A DNA stretch of 64,000 bases from Tsukamurella paurometabola DSM 20162. GTDB taxonomy: Bacteria; Actinomycetota; Actinomycetes; Mycobacteriales; Mycobacteriaceae. The stretch is taken from the NCBI RefSeq assembly GCF_000092225.1, contig NC_014158.1:434001-498000 (forward strand), written 5' to 3'. Position 1 is the first letter of the stretch. Each line of letters starts with the position of its first letter. The notes below the pieces were generated by a model. That model did no database searches and was not told the DNA's origin. It saw only the letters and a list, made by a program, of their open reading frames with translations. Positions 36,052 through 45,480 of the stretch are shown here, piece after piece. A program made the position numbers and the translations under genes.

Positions 36052-37290
36052 TCAGTTGGTGAGCAGTCCCGACGGATCGACCACGATGACCCGCGCTCCG
36101 TAGCCGACGTCCGAGATCAGCTGATTGATCAGGTACGTCGCGACGACGCTGACCCGCGTCGCATTGGTCAGGTCGAGGACCACCGTGGTGCCCTGCCGCA
36201 GCCTGCCCGCCTTCAGTGCCTCGTGTACCACCTCCTCGACCGCGACGAAGTCGACCTCGCCGCGCAGTCGCAGTGTCACGTGGCCGGTCGCCGGGTCGGT
36301 GGTGATGGACTCCAGCGCGCTCACCGGCGTCATCGGTCGGTCGAGTAGGTGCAGCCCGAACTCGCTGCTCATCTTCTGCAGTACTGCGACGCCGCGCGCC
36401 GAGTTGCCGGCCTCGTCGAGCGGCGGGCTGAAAACGCCCACGCCGTACTCGCCCGGCGCGGCGGCCACGATGCCGCCGCCCACACCGGATTTCGCCGGAA
36501 TGCCGACCGAGCACATCCACGCGCCCGACCGGTCGTACATGCCGCATCCTGTCATCACCGAGAGGGTGTGTCGCGCGACCACCGTATCCACCACGCGCTC
36601 GCCGGTACACGGATTCACCCCCGAGTTGGCCAGGGTCGCGCCCATCACGGCGATATCGTGCGCGTCCACCAGCAGTGAACACTGCCGGAAGTACGGATCC
36701 AGGGCGTCCTCGACCGGAACACGCAGTGCATTGGTCGATTTCGCGAGCGCCGCGAGTGCCAGATTGCGGAAGCCGGTCTCCGACTCGGACTTGTACACCG
36801 ATTCGTCGAGCTCGAGCTCCCGGCCGGCGAACCGCGAGAGACCGGCACGGATCTTCGCGAACCGCTCGTCGCCGGTCTCGGCCGAGATCAACGAGGTCGA
36901 GACGATCGCCCCGGCGTTGATCAAGGGATTCTCCGGCCGACCCGACGGATCGAAACTGATCGCGTTGAACGCCTCACCGCTGGGTTCGACACCGATCCGC
37001 TCGCACACCGCGGTGGTACCCAGCTCCTGCAACGCCAGCGCGTACACGAAGGGCTTCGACATCGACTGGATGGTGAACTGCACGCGGTAGTCGCCTGCCG
37101 CGTAGCTGTGCCCGCGCACGGAGACCGAGGCGATCCCGAACTGATCCGGGTCGACCTTGGCCAACTGCGGTATGTAGTCCGCGACGTGACCGGGATGATC
37201 CTCCCGGCGGACATCGTCGAGCACCCGCGCCATTGCGGCGTTGACGGGGTTGTCCGTGCTGATGGAATCGCCGATCGTTTGCTCCGTCAT
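36052..37290 (-). CDS. glsA: Glutaminase A with C-terminal STAS domain
   Basis: 412 residues. Residues 1-310 are a serine-type glutaminase: FTIQSMSKPF gives the S76-x2-K79 catalytic pair, and NPLINAGAIVSTSL, SGVNPCTGERVV and GIPAKSGVGGG are family signatures. It hydrolyses glutamine to glutamate and ammonia. Residues about 318-405 form a STAS-like domain (VTLRLRGEVDFVAVEEV, VVLDLTNATRVS), an extension seen in some actinobacterial glutaminases that may regulate activity. The start at 37290 is backed by TAGCGT 7 nt upstream (37298-37303). Confidence 0.92.
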   Translation of the reverse strand: MTEQTIGDSISTDNPVNAAMARVLDDVRREDHPGHVADYIPQLAKVDPDQFGIASVSVRGHSYAAGDYRVQFTIQSMSKPFVYALALQELGTTAVCERIGVEPSGEAFNAISFDPSGRPENPLINAGAIVSTSLISAETGDERFAKIRAGLSRFAGRELELDESVYKSESETGFRNLALAALAKSTNALRVPVEDALDPYFRQCSLLVDAHDIAVMGATLANSGVNPCTGERVVDTVVARHTLSVMTGCGMYDRSGAWMCSVGIPAKSGVGGGIVAAAPGEYGVGVFSPPLDEAGNSARGVAVLQKMSSEFGLHLLDRPMTPVSALESITTDPATGHVTLRLRGEVDFVAVEEVVHEALKAGRLRQGTTVVLDLTNATRVSVVATYLINQLISDVGYGARVIVVDPSGLLTN

Positions 37291-37438
37291 GGCGTCGACG
37301 CTAGCGAACGGGAGCCGCCGGTGCCGACCGGTCGATAGCACTGCGACAAAGTTGAGTATCGTTCTAACTACCGCGACGTGACCCAGGTGAGCAGCGCAGA
37401 CCAGCCGATATCGCCGTCAGACACACTGGAGATTTGTT

Positions 37439-38824
37439 ATGACCGAACTGCTACCCGACGGCAGGACCATCGACGAGGCGACCGCGGCCGGCGCCCGCGC
37501 TCACGAGCTGGACCGCGCGCACGTGTTCCATTCCTGGTCGGCCCAGGCCCAGATCAATCCTATGACCATCGTTGCCAGCGAGGGCTCGTACGTGTGGGAC
37601 GGAGAGGGCCGCAAGCTGCTCGACTTCAGCTCGCAGATGGTGAACACCAACATCGGCCACCAGCACCCGAAGGTGGTCGCCGCGATCGCCGAGCAGGCCG
37701 CGAAGATCTGCACCATCGCTCCGCAGCACGTGAACGAGGCGCGCAGTGAGGCCGCCCGGCTCATCGCCGAGCGCACGCCGGGCGACCTGAACAAGGTGTT
37801 CTTCACCAACGGCGGCGCCGACGCCAACGAACACGCGATCCGGATGGCCCGCGTGCACACCGGCCGGCCGAAGGTGCTCAGCCGATACCGCAGCTACCAC
37901 GGCGGCACCGAGCTGTCGATCAACGTCACCGGCGATACCCGCCGCTTCGCCAACGATCACGGTGCCCAGGCCGTGGCCCATTTCGACGGCCCCTTCCTCT
38001 ACCGCAGCTCGTTCTACGCCGAGACCGAGGAGCAGGAGTCGCAGCGCGCGCTGGAACACCTGGAACGCACCATCGTGCTGGAGGGCCCGAACACCATCGC
38101 CGCGATCATCCTCGAGTCGATCCCGGGCACCCCGGGCATCATGGTGCCACCGCCCGGCTACCTGGCCGGTGTTCGCGAGCTGTGCACCAGGTACGGGATC
38201 GTCATGATCGCCGATGAGGTGATGTCCGGCTTCGGTCGCAGCGGTAAGTGGTTCGCGATCGAGCACGGTGCCACGGAGGCGGGGCCTGTCGTCCCCGACC
38301 TGCTGACCTTCGCCAAGGGCGTGAACAGCGGGTACGTGCCGCTGGGTGGAGTCACCATCGGTGACGAGATCGCCGCGACCTTCGATGACAAGCCCTACCC
38401 GGGCGGTCTCACCTACTCGGGCCACCCGCTGGCCACCGCCTCGGCGGTAGCCACCATCAACGCGATGGCCGAGGAGGGCATGGTCGACAACGCCGCCACG
38501 ATCGGCGACGAGGTGATCCGGCCGACGCTCGAGGAGTTCAAGGCTAAGCACCCGTCGGTCGGCGATGTGCGCGGCGAGGGTGTCTTCTTCGCCATCGAAC
38601 TCGTCCGCGATCGGGCGACGCGCGAGCCTCTGGCGCCGTACGGTGGCAGCAGCCCCGCGATGAACGAGACCGTCGCGGCCCTGAAGAAGGGCGGCCTGCT
38701 GCCCTTCGCCAACTACAACCGCATCCATGTGGTGCCGCCGTGCAACGTCTCCGTCGAGGAGGCCCGTGAGGGCCTGGCGATCATCGACGAGGCGCTGAAC
38801 GTGGCGGACGCGCACACCGTCTGA
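37439..38824 (+). CDS. Class III PLP-dependent aminotransferase
   Basis: 461 residues. PLP lysine is K293 in LTFAKGVNSGYVPLGG; IADEVMSGFGRSGKWF holds the cofactor aspartate; FFTNGGADANEHAIRMAR binds the phosphate. It belongs to the omega-amino acid:pyruvate / taurine-type group of class III enzymes (aspartate aminotransferase family in databases). Substrate not determined; the divergent glutaminase hints at amino-nitrogen metabolism. GGAG lies 7 nt before the ATG. The next gene follows after 17 bp. Confidence 0.9.
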   Translation: MTELLPDGRTIDEATAAGARAHELDRAHVFHSWSAQAQINPMTIVASEGSYVWDGEGRKLLDFSSQMVNTNIGHQHPKVVAAIAEQAAKICTIAPQHVNEARSEAARLIAERTPGDLNKVFFTNGGADANEHAIRMARVHTGRPKVLSRYRSYHGGTELSINVTGDTRRFANDHGAQAVAHFDGPFLYRSSFYAETEEQESQRALEHLERTIVLEGPNTIAAIILESIPGTPGIMVPPPGYLAGVRELCTRYGIVMIADEVMSGFGRSGKWFAIEHGATEAGPVVPDLLTFAKGVNSGYVPLGGVTIGDEIAATFDDKPYPGGLTYSGHPLATASAVATINAMAEEGMVDNAATIGDEVIRPTLEEFKAKHPSVGDVRGEGVFFAIELVRDRATREPLAPYGGSSPAMNETVAALKKGGLLPFANYNRIHVVPPCNVSVEEAREGLAIIDEALNVADAHTV

Positions 38825-38841
38825 CCGCCCCAGGAGGCGCA

Positions 38842-39333
38842 ATGCCCGCTCTCAAGCCCGTTCTGCCCGCCGACCTGACCCCGGGAAATCCGGGTGTCTA
38901 CGAGTTCTCCGTACGCTCCGCGCGCCCCGTCGAGTGGGTCTGGGGCGAGCTGACCTCCGATACCCCGCTGCACTGGTGTAACGGGATCCGGAAAATCGAG
39001 TGGACCAGCCCGCGGCCCTTCGCCGCCGGGTCCACCCGCACCGTGACACTGGGCCCCGGAATCAGCGCCGACGAGATCTTCTACTCCTGGGAAGAGTCGG
39101 AACAGCTGTGCGAGAAGGCATTCTACGTTCAGTCCGCCACTGCACCCGGTCTCTCCCGGCTCGCCGAGAAGTACCGGGTCGAGGCGCTCCCCGAGGGCGG
39201 CTCACTGTTCACCTGGACCCTGCTCATCGAGCCGGTCGGCGGCGCCAAGGTGATCGGCCTCAGCGGCCTGCCGGTAGGGCTGATCGTGAAGTGGCTCCAG
39301 CGCGACACCGAGAAGTACCTGGGTTCGGCGTAG
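38842..39333 (+). CDS. SRPBCC (polyketide cyclase-like) protein
   Basis: 163 residues with a strong AGGAGG site 5 nt before ATG. Pattern of the START/SRPBCC fold: GVYEFSVRSARPVEWVWGEL at the N-terminus, a central beta sheet (RTVTLGPGISADEIFYSW, SLFTWTLLIEP), and a C-terminal amphipathic helix (LIVKWLQRDTEKYL). Such proteins bind hydrophobic ligands. Probably co-transcribed with the aminotransferase. Confidence 0.8.
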   Translation: MPALKPVLPADLTPGNPGVYEFSVRSARPVEWVWGELTSDTPLHWCNGIRKIEWTSPRPFAAGSTRTVTLGPGISADEIFYSWEESEQLCEKAFYVQSATAPGLSRLAEKYRVEALPEGGSLFTWTLLIEPVGGAKVIGLSGLPVGLIVKWLQRDTEKYLGSA

Positions 39334-39369
39334 TCCCGGAACGCGGTTCCGCTCGAAAGTTGTGAGCGC

Positions 39370-39440
39370 GCAACGTGTGCAACACATTGCGGGAAGCGCG
39401 CATTCATTCGATCAGGTAGTGTCGGAGTACAACACGTTGT
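39370..39440. promoter_or_regulatory. Two palindromes upstream of the catalase gene
   Basis: GCAACGTGT-N3-ACACATTGC (39370-39390) is a 21-bp imperfect palindrome, and ACAACACGTTGT (39429-39440) has 5-bp arms with a 2-bp spacer. Both contain CAACGTGT/ACACGTTG-like words and sit 110-185 bp before katA, suggesting a peroxide- or metal-responsive operator. The regulator is not in the window. Confidence 0.4.
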
Positions 39441-39553
39441 GAGAACGGCACAGCCCGACCGGCGTTCGACGCACTGCTGAGCTCTCCGACAGCCCGGACT
39501 GCAGCGCTTCCTCCGGCCCATCGGCCGTTCCGCTCATCAGTGGAGGAGAAGCC

Positions 39554-41011
39554 ATGACGGATCACCGCAACTACACCACCACCGACTCCGGGGCACCGGC
39601 GGGCAGCGACCAGCATTCGCTCACCGTCGGCGCCGGCGGGCCGATCGTCCTGCACGATCACTATCTGATCGAGCAGATGGCGCAGTTCAACCGCGAGCGC
39701 ATTCCCGAGCGGCAGCCGCACGCGAAAGGTAGCGGCGCCTTCGGAACGTTCGAAACCACCGCGGATGTCTCGGATTACACGTGCGCCGCGCTGTTTCAAC
39801 CGGGCGTCACCACTGACATGGTGGCTCGGTTCTCGACCGTTGCCGGTGAACGCGGCAGCGCGGATACCTGGCGAGATCCTCGTGGCTTCGCGCTGAAGTT
39901 CTACACCGACGAGGGTGTCTACGATCTGGTGGGCAACAACACGCCGGTGTTCTTCATCAAGGACCCGTTGAAGTTTCAGCACTTCATCCGCTCGCAGAAG
40001 CGGCGCGCTGACAACAACCTGCGCGATCACGATATGCAATGGGACTTCTGGACCCTGTCTCCGGAGTCGTCCCACCAGGTCACATGGCTCATGGGCGACC
40101 GCGGCATCCCGAAGAGCTGGCGGCACATGAACGGCTACGGTTCGCACACGTACCTGTGGGTGAACGATGCGGGTGTCAAGCACTGGGTGAAGTACCACTT
40201 CATTTCGGACCAGGGCATCGACTACCTCACGCAGGACGAGGCGGACCGCCTGGCCGGCGCCGACGGCGACTATCACGTGCGTGATCTGTTCGAGGCGATC
40301 CGCGACGGCGAGCACCCGAGCTGGACGCTCAAGGTGCAGATCATGCCCTTCGAGGACGCCGCCACCTACCGCTACAACCCGTTCGATCTGACCAAGGTGT
40401 GGCCGCACAGCGACTATCCGTTGGTCGAAGTCGGGACGATGACGTTGCACACCAACCCGACCGACAACCACGCCCAGATCGAGCAGGCGGCGTTCGAGCC
40501 GAACAACCTGGTTCCGGGTATCGGGCTCAGTCCCGACCGGATGCTGCTGGGGCGGGTTTTCGCGTACGCCGATGCGCACCGTGCGCGCCTGGGGGCGAAC
40601 TACAAGCAGATACCGGTGAATGCTCCCCGTAACGAGGTGCGCAGCTACTCCAAGGACGGCGCCATGCGGATCGATCCGGTGCGAGATCCGGTCTACGCCC
40701 CCAATTCGAAGGGCGGACCCAGCGCCGACTACCCGGGCCAGGCGGAGCCGCAGTGGGCCGCGGACGGAGAGATCGTGCGCACGGCATACGTGGACCACGC
40801 CGAGGACGATGACGTCTCCCAACCCCGCACCCTGATCCGCGAGGTGATGGATGAGGCCGCCCGCGAGCGCCTCGTCGATAACGTGGCCGGTCACCTGCTC
40901 GACGGTGTGAGCCCTCCGGTGCTCCAGCGCGCCTTCGAGTACTGGACGAACATCGATCCCGAGATCGGCGGCCGGATCGAGCGCGCGGTCGCGGAGGCGG
41001 GCACGGACTGA
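39554..41011 (+). CDS. katA: Catalase (monofunctional, small-subunit, haem)
   Basis: 485 residues. Distal His56 lies in [19 protein letters not shown], where most catalases have V-V before H-A-K-G; the Asn pair in [10 protein letters not shown] (128-129) and proximal haem-ligand Tyr338 in [14 protein letters not shown] are present. It dismutates hydrogen peroxide. Small-subunit clade by length. GGAGGAG lies upstream of the ATG, and inverted repeats precede the gene. It ends 6 bp from the convergent phosphorylase gene. Confidence 0.95.
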   Translation: MTDHRNYTTTDSGAPAGSDQHSLTVGAGGPIVLHDHYLIEQMAQFNRERIPERQPHAKGSGAFGTFETTADVSDYTCAALFQPGVTTDMVARFSTVAGERGSADTWRDPRGFALKFYTDEGVYDLVGNNTPVFFIKDPLKFQHFIRSQKRRADNNLRDHDMQWDFWTLSPESSHQVTWLMGDRGIPKSWRHMNGYGSHTYLWVNDAGVKHWVKYHFISDQGIDYLTQDEADRLAGADGDYHVRDLFEAIRDGEHPSWTLKVQIMPFEDAATYRYNPFDLTKVWPHSDYPLVEVGTMTLHTNPTDNHAQIEQAAFEPNNLVPGIGLSPDRMLLGRVFAYADAHRARLGANYKQIPVNAPRNEVRSYSKDGAMRIDPVRDPVYAPNSKGGPSADYPGQAEPQWAADGEIVRTAYVDHAEDDDVSQPRTLIREVMDEAARERLVDNVAGHLLDGVSPPVLQRAFEYWTNIDPEIGGRIERAVAEAGTD

Positions 41012-41017
41012 TCGCGG

Positions 41018-41791
41018 TTAGCGCAGTGGCGAAAGGTCGTGATCTCCGGCCGCGCATGAGCATTCGGCGTCAGGTTCGATCGCTGTGAGCGTGTGTGTGA
41101 GCGCGGTGGTCAATCGCGGGAGATTGACCTTGAATTGCTCCAGAACGTCTTCGGCGTGCACGCCGTCGCCCGCCTCGATGCCGGCGTCGAGGTCGGTGAC
41201 CAGGGCGAGCGAGGCGTAACAGAGCTTGAGCTCGCGGGCCAGGGCCGCCTCGGGCAGCCCGGTCATGTTCACCAGCTCCCAGCCCTGCGCTGCGTACCAG
41301 CGGCTCTCGGCGCGGGTGGAGAACCTGGGCCCCTCGATCACCACCATCGTCGCGCCGTCGTGGTCCGCATGCGGGCGAGCCGCGGCGCGCAGCTCCGGGC
41401 AGTACGGGTCGGCGAAACTCACGTGCACACCGCCCCCGTCGAAATAGCTGGAGGCGCGGCTGGTCGTTCGGTCCACCACTTGGTCCGGGACGACGATGGT
41501 GCCCGGTCCGAGCGCGGGATCGAGGCTTCCGACGGCGCACGGTGCCAGGACCTTCCGCACGCCGAGACTGTGCAGGGCCCACAGGTTCGCGCGGTAGGGC
41601 ACCGTGTGTGGCGAGTACTCATGGTGCGCACCGTGACGCGGAAGGAAGGCGACCTCGCGGCCCCCGGCCTCACCCAGGGTAATCGGTGCGCTGGTCGGCC
41701 CGTACGGGGTGTCGACGGTGCGCGTGGTCGTCTCGCCGCCCAGGAACCGGTAGAGTCCGGTGCCGCCGATCACGGCGATCGGCGCGCTCAC
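41018..41791 (-). CDS. S-methyl-5'-thioadenosine phosphorylase (PNP family)
   Basis: 257 residues from GTG 41791. Family-2 nucleoside phosphorylase motifs: IAVIGGTGLYRF, FLPRHGAHHEYSPH, GTIVVPDQVVDRT, VIEGPRFSTRAESRWY and VNMTGLPEAALARELKLCY. These fit MTA/purine phosphorylases, which cleave methylthioadenosine with phosphate to adenine and methylthioribose-1-phosphate. Some actinobacterial members act on inosine instead, so substrate is probable but not certain. A 4-bp overlap couples it to the preceding small gene. Confidence 0.9.
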   Translation of the reverse strand: MSAPIAVIGGTGLYRFLGGETTTRTVDTPYGPTSAPITLGEAGGREVAFLPRHGAHHEYSPHTVPYRANLWALHSLGVRKVLAPCAVGSLDPALGPGTIVVPDQVVDRTTSRASSYFDGGGVHVSFADPYCPELRAAARPHADHDGATMVVIEGPRFSTRAESRWYAAQGWELVNMTGLPEAALARELKLCYASLALVTDLDAGIEAGDGVHAEDVLEQFKVNLPRLTTALTHTLTAIEPDAECSCAAGDHDLSPLR

Positions 41792-42099
41792 GCCGCTCCG
41801 CCCGGGATCCGCTCGCGGATGGCCGCGGCCACCTCGTCGGGCCGCGATACGTCGAATACCTGCTCGGACGCATCGCCCAGGGTGACGCATAGCCGGTGCT
41901 TGCCGCGACGCAATAGGCCCGTGGTCTCGACGACTCCCGCGCCGGCGAGATGGCGCAGTTGCACGGCGAAAGGCGCTCCCTGCATCTTCGCGGCGAGACC
42001 CGCGGGCCGGAACCTGAGGTGACTGTCGCCCAGTTCGAGGTATCCGCGGATGGCCGTGCGGCCCACGATCCGGGCGGCGGGCCAGCTCAGGTCGCTCAT
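41788..42099 (-). CDS. Small PH/GRAM-like hypothetical protein
   Basis: 103 residues. Predominantly beta strands (TAIRGYLELGDSHLRFRP, MQGAPFAVQLRHLAGAGVV, KHRLCVTLGDASEQVFDV) and a final helix (DEVAAAIRERI), the order seen in PH/GRAM-like small domains. Function unknown. TATCCT at 42106-42111 (read on the minus strand) lies 6 nt before the ATG, so it heads a leaderless operon with the MTA phosphorylase. Confidence 0.72.
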   Translation of the reverse strand: MSDLSWPAARIVGRTAIRGYLELGDSHLRFRPAGLAAKMQGAPFAVQLRHLAGAGVVETTGLLRRGKHRLCVTLGDASEQVFDVSRPDEVAAAIRERIPGGAA

Positions 42100-42176
42100 C
42101 CTGCCAGGATAGGTGGATCGAACAGGGAGCGGCGCGGTAGCATCGGCTATCCGTTCGTGTGATCTTGGGGGTTGAG

Positions 42177-42542
42177 ATGGTGTACTTGGGGCCCATCATT
42201 CTGTTGCTGTGGGTGGCCGCACTCATCGACGTGATCGTCGCGGACGAATACCGCGTGCGTCATCTCCCGAAGTTCGGCTGGCTGATCGTCGTGATCCTGA
42301 TCCCGCTCGCCGGCTCGCTGATCTGGTTCCTGCTGGGGCGCCCTGTCGGGGCGGTGAACAGCGCGCCGACCAGGACTACCGGATTTCCGGAGTACGAGCG
42401 CCGTCATCGGCACATCGCCCAGTACCCCGATGACGACGACGACTTCCTGCGGCAGTGCCGGGAACGCGCCGAGGAGCAGCGTCGGAAGGCCAAGGGGCTC
42501 GATGCCCGCAATCTGGGCGAGGAACCGGACCCCAAGGACTGA
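42177..42542 (+). CDS. Two-span membrane protein, phospholipase D N-terminal-like
   Basis: 121 residues from ATG 42177 with GGGGG about 6 nt upstream (an in-frame GTG at 42159 has no such site). Two helices (about 2-20 and 34-54) flank DEYRVRHLPKFGWLIVV, the pattern of the PLDc_N domain found alone in many actinobacterial membrane proteins. The tail is charged and probably cytoplasmic. Stand-alone function unknown. Confidence 0.78.
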   Translation: MVYLGPIILLLWVAALIDVIVADEYRVRHLPKFGWLIVVILIPLAGSLIWFLLGRPVGAVNSAPTRTTGFPEYERRHRHIAQYPDDDDDFLRQCRERAEEQRRKAKGLDARNLGEEPDPKD

Positions 42543-42593
42543 GACTGCGGCCGAACGCTTGTGCGGCGCTGTGTTCGCCACCATTATGACACT

Positions 42594-43640
42594 GTGACCG
42601 GCGACGAAGCGGAGGCCTTGCGCCGCCGGATCGATGAGCAAGCGGTGCCGTTGGAGTTGATACCGATCGCTCCACTCGGCTTCCGTGATCTCGTCGTGGG
42701 TGCGGCTCGCGCGCTGCGCACCAACCCCAGGATCATGTTCGGCCTCACCGCCGTGGTGGTCGGTGTGATGGGGCTGGTCGCGCTGATCGCGCAGCTCTCG
42801 CTGGTTCCGGGGGCGCGCGCGACAGGCGTGGCCCGGGCCGATGAGGATGCCCGGCAGGTGTTGGCCGCGCTCGGCGTCGGGTCGGGGGTGCAGGTCGCCA
42901 ACTCCGCGTTGAGCATGGTGGGCACGCTCCTGGTGACCGGCATGGTCACGGTGGTCGTGGCGCGGTCCGTGCTGCGGCACCGCACCCGCACGGCGATGGC
43001 GTGGTCGGTGGCGGGCCGCCGGCTGCCCGCGCTCGCCCTGCTCGGGGTGATCGAGATCGGCATGATCCTGGCCCCGCTGACGGCGGCCGTCGCCGCCGCG
43101 ATCCTGGTCGCGATCGCAGTCGGTCCGTCCGGTGTGGCGGGGTACGTGATGCTCATCGGGCTGCTGACCGTGGTCGCGGTGTTCGCGATGTGGCCGCTGT
43201 TCGCGATGGCGGCGCCCGCCGTCGTGCTCGAACGGTGCGGACCCGTCGCGGCTCTCAGCCGCGCGGTCGACCTGATCCGGCCCGGATACCTGCGGCTGCT
43301 GTGGCGGCTGCTCCTGGTATCCGCGACCAGCTACGCGGTGGGACTGCTGATCTGGATCCCGTTCATCCTGCTCGGGCGCGCGCTCTCTCACGCGGACCGC
43401 GGCCTGGTGCCGTCCTTGTTCCTGGTCGTCGGCGCAGCGATCGGCCAGACCGTCACCCTGCCCTTCCTGGCTGCGATGAACACGCTGCTGTACACCGACC
43501 AGAGGATTCGTCTCGAAGAGGTCGCAGCCGAGCTGCAGCGGGTGGCCGATGAGGCGCCGAGCCCCGACGTCGCCATGGTGTGGCAGGTCACACGCCCCGG
43601 TGCCGATGTGGCACCCGGAACGCGTAGTGAATCTCAGTAA
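42594..43640 (+). CDS. Six-span membrane protein of the GDPD-membrane-domain type
   Basis: 348 residues from GTG 42594 (GTG 42561 would add 11). The chain has about six helices; [20 protein letters not shown] and the later [20 protein letters not shown] resemble the glycerophosphoryl diester phosphodiesterase membrane domain (YciC-like) family. It has a short cytoplasmic N-terminus. Function unknown. It ends 14 bp before the permease gene. Confidence 0.75.
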   Translation: MTGDEAEALRRRIDEQAVPLELIPIAPLGFRDLVVGAARALRTNPRIMFGLTAVVVGVMGLVALIAQLSLVPGARATGVARADEDARQVLAALGVGSGVQVANSALSMVGTLLVTGMVTVVVARSVLRHRTRTAMAWSVAGRRLPALALLGVIEIGMILAPLTAAVAAAILVAIAVGPSGVAGYVMLIGLLTVVAVFAMWPLFAMAAPAVVLERCGPVAALSRAVDLIRPGYLRLLWRLLLVSATSYAVGLLIWIPFILLGRALSHADRGLVPSLFLVVGAAIGQTVTLPFLAAMNTLLYTDQRIRLEEVAAELQRVADEAPSPDVAMVWQVTRPGADVAPGTRSESQ

Positions 43641-43654
43641 CGCACAATAGCTCG

Positions 43655-45139
43655 GTGTCTACCGACCAGAATGTGAGCGCCGATCACGCACTCGGCGCCG
43701 AGGACGAGGGTTATCAGAAGTCGCTCACCCCTCGACAGCTGCAAATGATCGCCATTGGTGGAGCCATCGGCACCGGCCTGTTCCTCGGGGCCGGCGGACG
43801 TCTCAATTCCGCTGGACCGGGACTGTTCCTGGTGTACGGGATCTGCGGAGTCTTCGTCTTCTTCATCCTGCGCGCGATGGGCGAGTTGGTACTGCACCGG
43901 CCCTCGTCGGGATCGTTCGTCTCGTACGCGCGGGAGTTCTACGGCGAGAAGGCCGCCTATGTCGCGGGCTGGATGTACTTCCTGAACTGGGCGATGACGT
44001 CGATCGTCGACTCCACCGCGATCGCCCTGTACCTCCACTTCTGGGGGCCGATGCGGGTGATCCCTCAGTGGGCCTTCGCCTTGCTGGCGCTGGCCGTGGT
44101 GCTCACCATGAACCTCATCTCGGTCAAGCTCTTCGGTGAGCTCGAGTTCTGGGCCGCGCTGGTGAAGGTGGTCGCGCTGACGGCGTTCCTGGTGGTCGGC
44201 ACGATCTTCCTGAGCGGCCGGTTCACGATCGAGGGCCAGCGCACCGGGTTGTCGGTGATCTCCGATAACGGTGGCTGGTTCCCGCACGGCATCCTGCCGT
44301 TGGCGGTGGTCACCTCCGGTGTGGTCTTCGCATATGCGGCGGTCGAACTGGTGGGCACCGCGGCGGGGGAGACCGAGAATCCCCGCAAGGTGATGCCCAA
44401 GGCCATCAACACGGTGATCTTCCGCATCGCGATCTTCTACTGCGGTTCGCTGTTGTTGCTCGCGCTGCTGCTGCCGTGGTCGTCGTACAAAGACGGCGAG
44501 AGCCCGTTCGTCACCTTCTTCTCCAAGCTCGGCTTCAGCGAGGCCGGATCGATCATGAACCTGGTCGTGATCACCGCCGCACTGTCCTCACTCAACGCGG
44601 GTCTGTACTCGACCGGGCGGATCCTGCGATCGATGTCGGTCAACGGCAGCGCGCCGAAGTTCACCTCACGGATGTCGCGCAACGGAGTGCCCTACGGCGG
44701 CATTCTGCTGACCTGCGTGTTCACATTGGGGGGCGTCCTGCTCAACGCGTTCAACCCGGGTCAAGCATTCGAGATCGTGCTCAATATCTCCGCGCTCGGC
44801 ATCCTGGGCGCCTGGGCCACGATCGTGTTGTGCCAGCTCAAGTTGTACTACGAGGCCAAGGCCGGTCGCATCGATCGGCCTGCGTATCGGCTGTTCGGCG
44901 CGCCCTACACCGGCTATGTGACCCTCGCCTTCTTGGCGATCGTGCTGGTACTGATGGCATTCGACACCCCGATCGGCACCTGGACGGTAGCCAGCCTGCT
45001 GGTGCTGATCCCGATGCTCATCGTCGGCTGGTACGCCGTGCGCGGCAGGGTCGCCGAGGCGGCGGCTGCGCGCGACGGATACACCGGGACCTTCCCGGTG
45101 ATCGCGGAACGTCCGAGCCCGCGGGATAAGCGGCGCTGA
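43655..45139 (+). CDS. Amino-acid permease, APC superfamily (AnsP-like)
   Basis: 494 residues from GTG 43655, 12 predicted helices. [20 protein letters not shown] in helix 1 and [19 protein letters not shown] are hallmarks of the amino acid transporter (AAT) family. Overall similarity is to the L-asparagine/GABA permease branch, AnsP-like in mycobacteria. Proton-coupled uptake at the plasma membrane. Exact substrate not deducible. Confidence 0.9.
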   Translation: MSTDQNVSADHALGAEDEGYQKSLTPRQLQMIAIGGAIGTGLFLGAGGRLNSAGPGLFLVYGICGVFVFFILRAMGELVLHRPSSGSFVSYAREFYGEKAAYVAGWMYFLNWAMTSIVDSTAIALYLHFWGPMRVIPQWAFALLALAVVLTMNLISVKLFGELEFWAALVKVVALTAFLVVGTIFLSGRFTIEGQRTGLSVISDNGGWFPHGILPLAVVTSGVVFAYAAVELVGTAAGETENPRKVMPKAINTVIFRIAIFYCGSLLLLALLLPWSSYKDGESPFVTFFSKLGFSEAGSIMNLVVITAALSSLNAGLYSTGRILRSMSVNGSAPKFTSRMSRNGVPYGGILLTCVFTLGGVLLNAFNPGQAFEIVLNISALGILGAWATIVLCQLKLYYEAKAGRIDRPAYRLFGAPYTGYVTLAFLAIVLVLMAFDTPIGTWTVASLLVLIPMLIVGWYAVRGRVAEAAAARDGYTGTFPVIAERPSPRDKRR

Positions 45140-45480
45140 CGCCCGACGGGCCGACTCTGCACATTATGTTGTTGGTCACAGCGTTGGCTGGGCCGTCGTC
45201 GCGTCTGGCGTCCGTACGGTGGCGGACGCAGCCCGCCGACTATGCAGTGCCGCTTTGTGTTTCGAGTCGGATCCGGGCATGCGCCGCTCACCAGTGTGAT
45301 GCGGGGTCACCACCGGCCGGCGAGGCTTCGTGAAACCGGGGGGTGACGAGAAGCGCGAACGCCCGCAGACTGGGATTTCATGCGCATGCCGCGGTGATCG
45401 AAACCTGCTCGGGCAGTTGTCCGTTAGATCCGCGGTGTCGTTCGATGCTGGATGCGATCACGAAGTGGAGACGTGACGGT
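45140..45480. other. 341-bp gene-free stretch before the amidase
   Basis: No credible gene. A hairpin GCGTCCG / CGGACGC (45208-45214 and 45223-45229) could end the permease transcript. The remainder, upstream of the amidase, carries no motif of the ydaO riboswitch sometimes found before wall hydrolases. The amidase frame stays open back to 45343 but has no signal peptide there. Confidence 0.5.

Noticed and set aside
45140-45480. c-di-AMP riboswitch before the amidase
   Set aside because: The conserved ydaO blocks are not found in this stretch.
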